A stretch of DNA of 6,602 nt from Candidatus Omnitrophota bacterium (GTDB lineage: Bacteria > Omnitrophota > Gorgyraeia > Gygaellales > Profunditerraquicolaceae), in NCBI GenBank assembly GCA_016931435.1, contig JAFGET010000051.1, positions 1 to 6,602 on the forward strand, written 5' to 3'. The notes under the pieces were generated by a model that ran no database searches, was not told where the DNA came from, and was given only the letters and a program-made list of their open reading frames with translations. How positions within the stretch are numbered: the first letter of the stretch is position 1; each line of letters opens with the position of its first letter. Positions 1 to 6,013 of the stretch are shown one piece after another. The translations under genes were made by a program, and so were the position numbers.

Positions 1-312
1 CTGTCCCGTAGCGGCTAAATATTCCTCTTGGGTAGGATAAACATATATATTAACCCGGTTATCCCAGGTCCAGAATTTCGAATAACGCGCATAACCCAGG
101 TCGGAAGCGATTTTTCTATAATAACTTTCTGCCTTATGCAATAATTCCCTGGCGAATTCATCATTTTGTGCGTAATAAATAATAAAATGCTCTCCGCTTA
201 TCTTTTTCCATTGCGCGCAAAGCAAATTCTGACAAAAATAAAAAGTCAAAAAAAATAAAAATATGACCTGAAAAGGCTTTAGAGCCGCGGATTTGCCTGA
301 TTCTGGCTTCAT
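1..312 (-). CDS. Exported protein, N-terminal fragment; possibly peptidase-MA-like
   Basis: The frame is open from an ATG at 310-312 to the window edge, giving the first 104 residues of a protein whose C-terminus lies outside. Residues 1-13 are polar with three lysines, and residues 14-33 form a hydrophobic core rich in Phe and Leu ending in LLCA-Q. This looks like a Sec signal peptide with cleavage near residue 34; no good lipobox is visible. The mature part begins WKKISGEHFIIYY, then a helical stretch (FARELLHKAESYYRKIASDLGY), then FWTWDNRVNIYVYP and EEYLAATGQ. This pattern resembles the region ahead of the HExxH site in peptidase-MA-like zinc proteins. The metal site itself is not in the window, so the family call is tentative. 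It follows the double receiver gene after 18 nt and appears to be in the same operon. An in-frame GTG lies 9 nt upstream (319-321) but sits only 2 nt from the Shine-Dalgarno-like GGGAGG, so ATG is preferred. Confidence 0.75.
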   Translation of the reverse strand, partial: MKPESGKSAALKPFQVIFLFFLTFYFCQNLLCAQWKKISGEHFIIYYAQNDEFARELLHKAESYYRKIASDLGYARYSKFWTWDNRVNIYVYPTQEEYLAATGQ

Positions 313-323
313 CCAAAACACCG

Positions 324-329
324 CCTCCC
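324..329 (-). promoter_or_regulatory. Ribosome binding site for the exported protein at 1-312
   Basis: GGGAGG on the minus strand lies 11 nt before the ATG at 312, in the 18-nt gap after the receiver gene's stop. The spacing is slightly long, but it rules against the in-frame GTG at 319-321, which would be only 2 nt away. Confidence 0.55.
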
Positions 330-330
330 G

Positions 331-1074
331 TTAAATCCCTTTTTGGTGCTTCCTCTCTTCTATCACCCCGAGCACCTTATCTATCTCAAAAGGCTTATAA
401 AAACACCCCTTTATGTTTGGTAAATGCATCAACCCCTCTGCGGTATCAGGGTTGCCGGTGATCAATATTATATCAAGTCCCGGTTTTATCTTTTGGATCT
501 TAGGATACAACAAATGGGCGCTGGTATCTCTTAAGGTGATATCCATAAACACAAGGTCAAAATCCTGCTCGGTGACTTTTATTAAAGCCTCTTCCCCTGA
601 AGAAACCAGGGTCAAGTCCAGGTCACGAAGCAACCTCTTGAAAAAATCCAGTACTATATGTTCATCATCGATTACTAATACCTTCATTTTTCTTTTATCT
701 AAAGCCTGGGTATAAGTATCCAACATACTATCCAGCTGTTCGATATTGAAGGGCTTCTTTACAGAAATAAAGGCGCCTTCTTTTTTAGCCTCCTCCAATT
801 GCTTGTCAACGGCGTAACCGGTCATCATCACGTATTTAGATTGGGGGCAGATTTTTTTTAATTCCTTGAAAGTTTCTACGCCGTCCATCCCGGGCATGCG
901 CACGTCTAAAAGCACAACATCAAACTTCTCTTTTTGGGCTTTTTCTATCGCTTTGGCGCCGCTCTCTACCGTATCGACATGCACCCCTTTCAGCGTCAAA
1001 AACCTGCACAAGAAATCCCTTACTATATCTTCATCGTCAACGATCAAAACTTTAAGTTTCCCGCTATCCGGCAT
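331..1074 (-). CDS. Double receiver-domain response regulator without output domain
   Basis: The 247-residue product consists of two CheY-like receiver domains joined by a very short linker. REC1 (about 7-122) has the acidic pair D13/D14, phospho-acceptor D57 in LLDVRMPG, T85 in MMTGY and K107 in VKKPF. REC2 (about 130-243) has D136/D137, D178 in FMDITL, T206 in LITGN and K227 in FYKPF. Both domains keep every residue needed for phosphorylation. No DNA-binding, GGDEF, HD-GYP or CheB-like domain follows, so output must be by protein contact or phosphotransfer. REC2 begins MKVLVIDDE, the usual start of a free-standing receiver, which suggests fusion or tandem duplication. The gene lies 12 nt after the chemoreceptor gene and downstream of a histidine kinase that has no receiver of its own. 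That makes it a likely target of that kinase, though this is inference. The start is supported by a GGAGG 5 nt upstream. Confidence 0.95.
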   Translation of the reverse strand: MPDSGKLKVLIVDDEDIVRDFLCRFLTLKGVHVDTVESGAKAIEKAQKEKFDVVLLDVRMPGMDGVETFKELKKICPQSKYVMMTGYAVDKQLEEAKKEGAFISVKKPFNIEQLDSMLDTYTQALDKRKMKVLVIDDEHIVLDFFKRLLRDLDLTLVSSGEEALIKVTEQDFDLVFMDITLRDTSAHLLYPKIQKIKPGLDIILITGNPDTAEGLMHLPNIKGCFYKPFEIDKVLGVIEERKHQKGI

Positions 1075-1079
1075 ATCTG

Positions 1080-1084
1080 CCTCC
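1080..1084 (-). promoter_or_regulatory. Ribosome binding site of the double receiver gene
   Basis: GGAGG on the minus strand sits 5 nt before the ATG at 1074, inside the 12-nt gap after the chemoreceptor stop codon. It fixes the start at 1074 and indicates independent ribosome loading as well as possible coupling. Confidence 0.7.
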
Positions 1085-1086
1085 GC

Positions 1087-2634
1087 TTAGAAATCCTTAA
1101 AAACATTTTTATCGTCATCAAAAGGTATCACGTCTTCAGGCTTAAGCACCTTAGGGCCTTTGTCCTGTTTATCATGCCCCTCTTGATGATGTTCGGGAAC
1201 AGGGGGAGTGATCTTTACTTCATGATAAGGCACGCGGCCTCTTCTATCCGGGCCTATCAAATGCGGGGCTTTAGCTACTGCAAATTGAGATTTCCCGCTG
1301 ACTATTTTCTGTAACTCTATGACTATATCTCTTAAAGCTTCTGCCTGGGAAGATAACTCTTCTGCCGCGGAAGCCGCCTCTTCGGCTGCGGCGGCGTTCT
1401 GCTGGGTGACCCTGTCCATCTGAGAAACCGCGTTTGTCACTTGCGTAACGCTCATGGCCTGTTCCTTGCTGGCAGCAGCGATTTCTGAGACAGTATCCGC
1501 TACTTTTTTTGAACTTTCGGTGATATTCCTTAGATTATCGCCCGCTTTTTTGGCGACCTCTGTACCGCTTTTGACTTTGCTTACCGTATCTTCGATCAGG
1601 CTGGCGGTGTCTTTTGCGGATTCCGCCGAGCGACGGGCTAAATTACGCACTTCTTCCGCAACTACCGCAAATCCCTTTCCGTGTTCACCTGCCCTTGCGG
1701 CCTCAACCGCGGCATTTAAAGCCAGGAGGTTTGTCTGAAAGGCTATTTCTTCGATGGACTTTATGATCTTAGAGATTTTGTCGGAAGAGATGTTGATATT
1801 ATCCATCGCCGATTGCATATCAATCACAGCTTCATTACCGCGCTCTGCTGTATTCCTGGCCTCCTGCGCTAATTGGCTGGCGATTGCTGCGTTATCGGCA
1901 TTCTGCCGGGTCATGGAAGATATGTTTTCCAGCGAGCTTGAAGTCTCCTGGATGGAAGCAGCCTGTTCGGTAGACCCCTGTGACAGGCGCTGGGATGTCA
2001 GGGATATTTGGCTGGCGGTAGAGGAAGTCTGTTCAAAACTTTCGGTCAAAGCGCTGATCGTCTTTGTGATCGGGCGCGTCAAAATGACTCTGACTAAAAA
2101 AGCGATAAGGATGATCGCAAGCGCCACTCCTCCGATCAAAAGAAATAATAAATTCTGTTTTTGAGTATCGCTTTTTTTGCTTAAATTATCCAGTGAAAAA
2201 ATAAGGGTGACTTTCCCGATTTCTTCGATTTGTTCCTCTTTAGAAGTATCCAGAAAAAGCATGTCGTCTGAAGTCTCCGCGCTCTTTTTCGTCAAAATCG
2301 GCGCGGCATACTCTTTAAAATTTCTACTGATCCTCTCACCTTCGCTGTAGAGGACCTTGTTTTCTTTATCGGCGATCTGACAGTAACGCACGTCGCTTTG
2401 AGTTAAAATCGATTTACCGATAGTCTGGATCGCTTTCTCATTTACGGTCAAAACAGGGTATTCGCATGAAACCGCGAGGCTTTCAATTAATATACGCGCC
2501 CTCTGGTCGAATTCGGACAGCAAAGTCTTTCTTTGGAATTTTAAAAAATAAAAAGCGGTAGAAACGATAAGAGCGATGATCAACGCAACGAACATAAAAA
2601 CCACTTTTTCCGATATGCCGAATTTTAATTTCAT
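1087..2634 (-). CDS. Methyl-accepting chemotaxis-type transducer with CHASE8-like periplasmic sensor
   Basis: The 515-residue protein has TM1 (about 11-32), a periplasmic sensor region (about 33-160), TM2 (about 161-184) and a long cytoplasmic helical hairpin. The sensor contains TLLSEFD, SLAVS and EYPVLT, matching the sensor of the histidine kinase at 3564-5996, and it resembles the CHASE8 type. The signalling tip is at about 294-325 (EIAFQTNLLALNAAVEAARAG, then GKGFAVVAEEV), the CheA/CheW-contacting core of MCPs. A complete HAMP is not evident: after TM2 only a short TRPITKTISAL segment precedes the hairpin, with no DEIG-like second helix. Beyond the hairpin (about 447 onward) is a polar, low-complexity tail ending PEDVIPFDDDKNVFKDF. 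This may act as a tether, as seen in other MCPs with conserved C-terminal tails. The gene starts inside the stop codon of the binding-protein gene (ATGA overlap), implying translational coupling and a shared ligand pathway. No che gene is in the window, so motility, or another Che-type pathway, cannot be inferred from here. Confidence 0.95.
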   Translation of the reverse strand: MKLKFGISEKVVFMFVALIIALIVSTAFYFLKFQRKTLLSEFDQRARILIESLAVSCEYPVLTVNEKAIQTIGKSILTQSDVRYCQIADKENKVLYSEGERISRNFKEYAAPILTKKSAETSDDMLFLDTSKEEQIEEIGKVTLIFSLDNLSKKSDTQKQNLLFLLIGGVALAIILIAFLVRVILTRPITKTISALTESFEQTSSTASQISLTSQRLSQGSTEQAASIQETSSSLENISSMTRQNADNAAIASQLAQEARNTAERGNEAVIDMQSAMDNINISSDKISKIIKSIEEIAFQTNLLALNAAVEAARAGEHGKGFAVVAEEVRNLARRSAESAKDTASLIEDTVSKVKSGTEVAKKAGDNLRNITESSKKVADTVSEIAAASKEQAMSVTQVTNAVSQMDRVTQQNAAAAEEAASAAEELSSQAEALRDIVIELQKIVSGKSQFAVAKAPHLIGPDRRGRVPYHEVKITPPVPEHHQEGHDKQDKGPKVLKPEDVIPFDDDKNVFKDF

Positions 2635-2651
2635 CTTCCAAATACCTCCTC
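2629..2651 (-). repeat. Junction repeat, copy B (binding protein to chemoreceptor)
   Basis: These 23 nt match 5991-6013 with a single mismatch (C versus T in the Phe codon). They encode the last residues EEVFGR of the binding protein, and GAGGAGG within them supplies the Shine-Dalgarno sequence for the overlapping downstream start. The repeat is a trace of module duplication kept by a double coding and ribosome-binding role, not a mobile element. Confidence 0.8.
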
Positions 2652-3545
2652 TGCTTCGTTTAAGATATTTTGAGGGATTTTCAACCCCAACCTCTGAGCT
2701 ACCTTTAAGTTCAAAGTTGTTTTGACTTTACGCGGCCTGACGATCTCTCCGGCTGCCAGGGGGTCTTTTGCTAATACTTTTAAAACGAGCTCTGCCGCCT
2801 GGACTCCCAGGTCTTCGTAATCACAGTCATAAGAAATTAACGCCCCGGCCTTAGTATAACCGGAAGATAATCCCATCACCGAGAATCCCTTTTGTAACGA
2901 AAAGTTCAAAAGATATTCTACTGTTTTAGGATGGTAGATGCCGGGATCAGCAAGCATGATAAAAAGATCCACCTGAGAACTGATATCCTCCAGGGCTTGC
3001 GGAAAATCCTTTTGGTCGTTTATTCTTTTAGCAGCCAGCCTCAACCCGAACTTATTGCACGCCTGAGCCAATTCTTCATATTTAGAAAGGGAATCCTGGG
3101 AATAAATCGTCCCTACGGTTTCCATCCCAGTGATTATCTTTTTAACATCTTCTAATTTTGTTTCAAAGGAAATATCCATGCATACTCCCGGCGGAAAGAT
3201 ATTATTCTGCCAAGGATTCAATATCATCGTAAAAACCATCGGGAAACCCTTTAAAGCCGTTTGAGCGCTTTTTGCGGAAGAAGTCCCCAGGTTCAATATT
3301 AAAACCGGGGTTTTCGCCCTGATCTCCCTTAAGATACTTTCGCCTTTTTCCTCAAGATTATATTCTTCGAATGCTGCGGAAACACCGTTTCGTTCAAGGC
3401 GGGCGCGAAAACTCCTGACAACTTTGTCATATAAAGGAATTTCGCGGTTTTTGATGACCACCACTGCTCCATTACCATAACAAAAACAAGGCATAACCCC
3501 CCAAACAAATAAACAAAATATGGCCACACACAGCTTCTTAGACAT
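2631..3545 (-). CDS. Periplasmic ABC-type substrate-binding protein (TrpX/ABC_sub_bind family), complete
   Basis: The 304-residue protein opens with a Sec signal peptide (MSKK, then hydrophobic to about residue 24, cleavage near CYG-N); no proper lipobox is seen. The mature part follows the two-lobe layout of the TrpX-like binding proteins (Pfam ABC_sub_bind). It has an N-lobe strand VVVIKNREIPLYDKVV, then PVLILNLGTSSAKSA and FPMVFTMILNPWQNN. The second lobe has METVGTIYSQDS, DLFIMLADPGIYHPKTVEYLL and MGLSSGYTKAGALISYDCDY. The C-terminus has the usual LNLKVAQRLGLKIPQNIL ending. Length fits the family. TrpX-type proteins normally serve permease and ATPase partners, but none is encoded here. 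Instead the gene overlaps the chemoreceptor gene by 4 nt, so a role as ligand-loaded co-receptor is more likely (inference). The ligand cannot be read from sequence. The last 200 residues are clearly homologous to the binding protein at 5993-6602. An SD-like AAAGGGG lies 10 nt before the start. Confidence 0.93.
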   Translation of the reverse strand: MSKKLCVAIFCLFVWGVMPCFCYGNGAVVVIKNREIPLYDKVVRSFRARLERNGVSAAFEEYNLEEKGESILREIRAKTPVLILNLGTSSAKSAQTALKGFPMVFTMILNPWQNNIFPPGVCMDISFETKLEDVKKIITGMETVGTIYSQDSLSKYEELAQACNKFGLRLAAKRINDQKDFPQALEDISSQVDLFIMLADPGIYHPKTVEYLLNFSLQKGFSVMGLSSGYTKAGALISYDCDYEDLGVQAAELVLKVLAKDPLAAGEIVRPRKVKTTLNLKVAQRLGLKIPQNILNEAEEVFGR

Positions 3546-3555
3546 ATCCCATCTA

Positions 3556-3562
3556 CCCCTTT
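3556..3562 (-). promoter_or_regulatory. Ribosome binding site of the complete binding-protein gene
   Basis: AAAGGGG on the minus strand lies 10 nt before the ATG at 3545, within the 18-nt gap after the histidine kinase stop. It is weaker than the embedded GGAGG sites of the overlapping genes. A second ATG at 3550-3552, closer to this site, is out of frame. Confidence 0.45.
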
Positions 3563-3563
3563 C

Positions 3564-5996
3564 TTAAGCGAGCGGAAAACATACCCTGAAAACAGTCCCC
3601 TCGCCTATTTGACTTTCAACATTTACCGTTGCTTTATGCGCTTTTATGATGTTATAGACTATGGATAACCCAAGCCCCGTCCCTTCCCCTACAGGTTTAG
3701 TAGTAAAAAAAGGCTCGAATATTTTTTCTAAATTTTCCCGGGCAATCCCTACCCCGGTATCAAAAATATGGATACAGGCCTTATTTTCTTTTTTGTCAAA
3801 GATAGTCTTTAAGGTTATCGTTCCTCCTTCTTTAGATGATTTTTTTTGAATCGCCCATTTTGCGTTGGAAATAATATCAAAAACGACCTGCTGCACAAGT
3901 TGATTATCTCCTAAGATAGGAGGAAGCCCCTCTTCCAACTCTTTCTGGATCACTATATTCTGCAGTTTTAATTCATGATGGATCAGGGTCGCCACCTTAT
4001 CTGCTACCTCGTTTAAAGAGACAGGCTGAAAGACGCCTTTAGAAGCATGGGAAAAATCCAATAAGGACTGCGTGATCTTACGGCAGCGAAGAGCGGATTC
4101 TTCGATTATACCCAAAAGCTCCTTGAACTCATCTATGGAAAATTCGCTTTTCTGTTCCGCCAACATCCTGATCAACTGTACATTATTCAATACTCCGGTT
4201 AAAGGATTATTGATTTCATGGGCTACGCCTCCGGCCAAAAGCCCTACAGATGCCATTTTAGCGGATTGCACTAATTGCGCCTGGGCGCTTTTTAACTGGT
4301 CATAAGCACCCTTAAGTTCCTCTTCTGCGCGTTTCCGTTCTGTCGTTTCTAACTGCAAGGAGATCAAATCAGCTACGGAAGTAGCGAAATCCTGTTCTTC
4401 GGAAACCCACTCCCTGTTGTTACCACAATGCTCATGGCACAATACGCCGACTAACTTGCCGCCTCTGCGGATAGAGGCATCTAACATCGAAGAAATACCG
4501 TAAGGCACAAGATAACTGTCTTTAAATTCAACTGTCCTCGCGTCTTCTAAGGCATTATTTGCGGCAATACACCGGCTTTCCTCCAGTGCCTTCAGGTATG
4601 CCGGGCATTCCTTTAAATCAAATTCCGTGCCCTTATCATGTATATTCTGGCCTAAGAAATAAATATCGTCGCAAGATATTTTAGAGTCACCGTCATTTAA
4701 AAACCATACGCTTACGCGATCAACGCCAAGGGCCTTTGAGCTTGCTTCGGTAATCGCCTGCATGGTCAATGAAGCGCTCTGCTCTAATCTGGCAAGTTCA
4801 AGAAGCGTTTTTTGGTATTCAACACTGCGCGCTATCTTCTTCTTTTCTTCTTCCTGGCGATGCACGCGTTCGGTTATATCCCTGTCTACTCCGCGGTATC
4901 CGATCAAATTTTTCTGCGTGTCGAAAACGGGCGCGGCATTCTCTTCTAAAATAATGACTTTTCCGTCCTGGCGCATCCTTCTTGAAATAGTGTTTACTAA
5001 CTTATCGCCGGAAGAAATTATCCTTTCATATTTTTCTTTAAGCGGGCCCCTGTCTTCGGGAACAAAGAAATCATAATAATATTTCCATAATATATCCGTA
5101 GACTCATACCCTAAGACATCGCGTACCGTAGGGCTGGAATATGTATATCTGCCGTGTTTATCAAACTCCCATATCCAGTCCCCGGAATTGGCAGCTACCT
5201 GGCTAAAACGCTCTTCAGAGCGGCGCAAAGCATCGCTCATGCGTTTGCGTTCTTCGATCTCCTTACTTAAATCATCCCGGGAAACGGTTATCTTCTGCAA
5301 ATCTTCTGTCATCTTATTAAAAGAAGAGGCCAATAAACCGATCTCATCATTACTTTTTACCTTAACCTTAAAAGTCAACTCCCCTGAGGATATTTTTTTA
5401 GTGCCCTGGATCAACTCCTCGATGGGCTTACCCAGCAAAAATTTGATCAAAAGGCTGATTAAAAAGAAAGCAACGCCTATACCTAAGACTACTAATGTTA
5501 TTACGGCCTGTGTCTGCTTGTTAATTCTATCGCTTAAGTCCGCCAAACTTAAAGCCAGATAAACTTCTCCGATCTTATCATACTCTTTTTCCCTGCTCTC
5601 CATGAACATCATCTCATCGGGCACATCCGATACCTTCTCAGTCATGATGGAAGAAGAATACCCCCTGATTTCTCTTGATGCCTTATTGCCCCTTCTAAAA
5701 AGGATATCACCCTTGTTATTTTTTATTTCGCAAAAAACAACATTTTTCTGGCTTATTGCCAAAATGCCTATATTTTCTAGGGCCTTATTATTACCGGTCA
5801 AAACCGCGTATTCGCTTGATACGGCGAGGCTATTCACCATGATCCTGGCCTTTTCGTCAAATTCAGAAAGCAATGTTTCCTTCTGAAAACGTAAAGAATA
5901 ATACCCGGATATCATAATCAATAGGCCCATAAAAAAAATGACCGTAAAGATCAACTTTTCGGATATGCCGATATTCAGCCTAAACCTGGTTTTCAT
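3564..5996 (-). CDS. Membrane sensor histidine kinase: CHASE8-like sensor, HAMP, PAS, GAF, HisKA, HATPase_c
   Basis: The 810-residue kinase has TM1 (about 14-34), a periplasmic sensor (about 35-160, with TLLSEFD, SLAVS and EYAVLT shared with the chemoreceptor at 1087-2634) and TM2 (about 163-188). A HAMP follows (about 188-240, with P191 and DEIGLL at 217-222). Next come a PAS (about 258-376, from GDWIWEFD to GYRGVDRDITER) and a GAF (about 395-552, with VDRVSVWFL and LVGVLCHEHC). The HisKA has VAHEINNPL with phospho-acceptor H593. The HATPase_c (about 695-808) has N711 of the N box, DTGVG (D746), FEPFFTTK and GTGLGLSIV. The first N-box Asn is replaced by Asp (D707), while the conserved second Asn remains. 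There is no receiver domain, so it should phosphorylate a separate regulator, plausibly the double receiver protein at 331-1074. The start overlaps the stop codon of the upstream binding-protein gene by 4 nt. This argues that the periplasmic sensor reads that binding protein, with PAS and GAF adding intracellular inputs; the pairing is inference. Confidence 0.95.
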   Translation of the reverse strand: MKTRFRLNIGISEKLIFTVIFFMGLLIMISGYYSLRFQKETLLSEFDEKARIMVNSLAVSSEYAVLTGNNKALENIGILAISQKNVVFCEIKNNKGDILFRRGNKASREIRGYSSSIMTEKVSDVPDEMMFMESREKEYDKIGEVYLALSLADLSDRINKQTQAVITLVVLGIGVAFFLISLLIKFLLGKPIEELIQGTKKISSGELTFKVKVKSNDEIGLLASSFNKMTEDLQKITVSRDDLSKEIEERKRMSDALRRSEERFSQVAANSGDWIWEFDKHGRYTYSSPTVRDVLGYESTDILWKYYYDFFVPEDRGPLKEKYERIISSGDKLVNTISRRMRQDGKVIILEENAAPVFDTQKNLIGYRGVDRDITERVHRQEEEKKKIARSVEYQKTLLELARLEQSASLTMQAITEASSKALGVDRVSVWFLNDGDSKISCDDIYFLGQNIHDKGTEFDLKECPAYLKALEESRCIAANNALEDARTVEFKDSYLVPYGISSMLDASIRRGGKLVGVLCHEHCGNNREWVSEEQDFATSVADLISLQLETTERKRAEEELKGAYDQLKSAQAQLVQSAKMASVGLLAGGVAHEINNPLTGVLNNVQLIRMLAEQKSEFSIDEFKELLGIIEESALRCRKITQSLLDFSHASKGVFQPVSLNEVADKVATLIHHELKLQNIVIQKELEEGLPPILGDNQLVQQVVFDIISNAKWAIQKKSSKEGGTITLKTIFDKKENKACIHIFDTGVGIARENLEKIFEPFFTTKPVGEGTGLGLSIVYNIIKAHKATVNVESQIGEGTVFRVCFPLA

Positions 5997-6013
5997 CTTC
6001 CGAATACCTCCTC
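5991..6013 (-). repeat. Junction repeat, copy A (binding protein to histidine kinase)
   Basis: These 23 nt differ from 2629-2651 at one base. The copy encodes the C-terminal EEVFGR of the upstream binding protein, carries GAGGAGG as the kinase gene's Shine-Dalgarno sequence 10 nt before its ATG, and includes the ATGA stop/start overlap. Confidence 0.8.

Noticed and set aside
234..273. A/T-rich tract that could be taken for a promoter or U-tract terminator
   Set aside because: It codes for the Phe/Leu-rich core of the signal peptide of the gene at 1-312, no GC-rich hairpin adjoins it, and it lies within the coding frame.
319..321. In-frame GTG as an alternative start for the exported protein
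   Set aside because: It is only 2 nt from the GGGAGG ribosome site, while the ATG at 310-312 has a workable spacing and begins a normal signal peptide.
934..1314. Plus-strand open frame of 126 codons spanning the receptor/receiver gene junction
   Set aside because: It lies antisense to two well-supported genes, has no recognisable domain, and its length is explained by the codon use of the minus-strand genes.
1754..2164. Plus-strand open frame of 136 codons inside the chemoreceptor
   Set aside because: It is antisense to the alanine/serine-rich MCP hairpin, where complementary frames often stay open. No ribosome site or family resemblance was seen.
3329..3529. Minus-strand frame of 66 codons overlapping the signal-peptide end of the complete binding protein
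   Set aside because: It overlaps in another frame a protein with a clear signal peptide and family motifs, and it shows no domain of its own.
5188..5562. Plus-strand open frame of 124 codons inside the kinase
   Set aside because: It is antisense to the HAMP/PAS-coding region of a clear kinase gene and has no domain signature.
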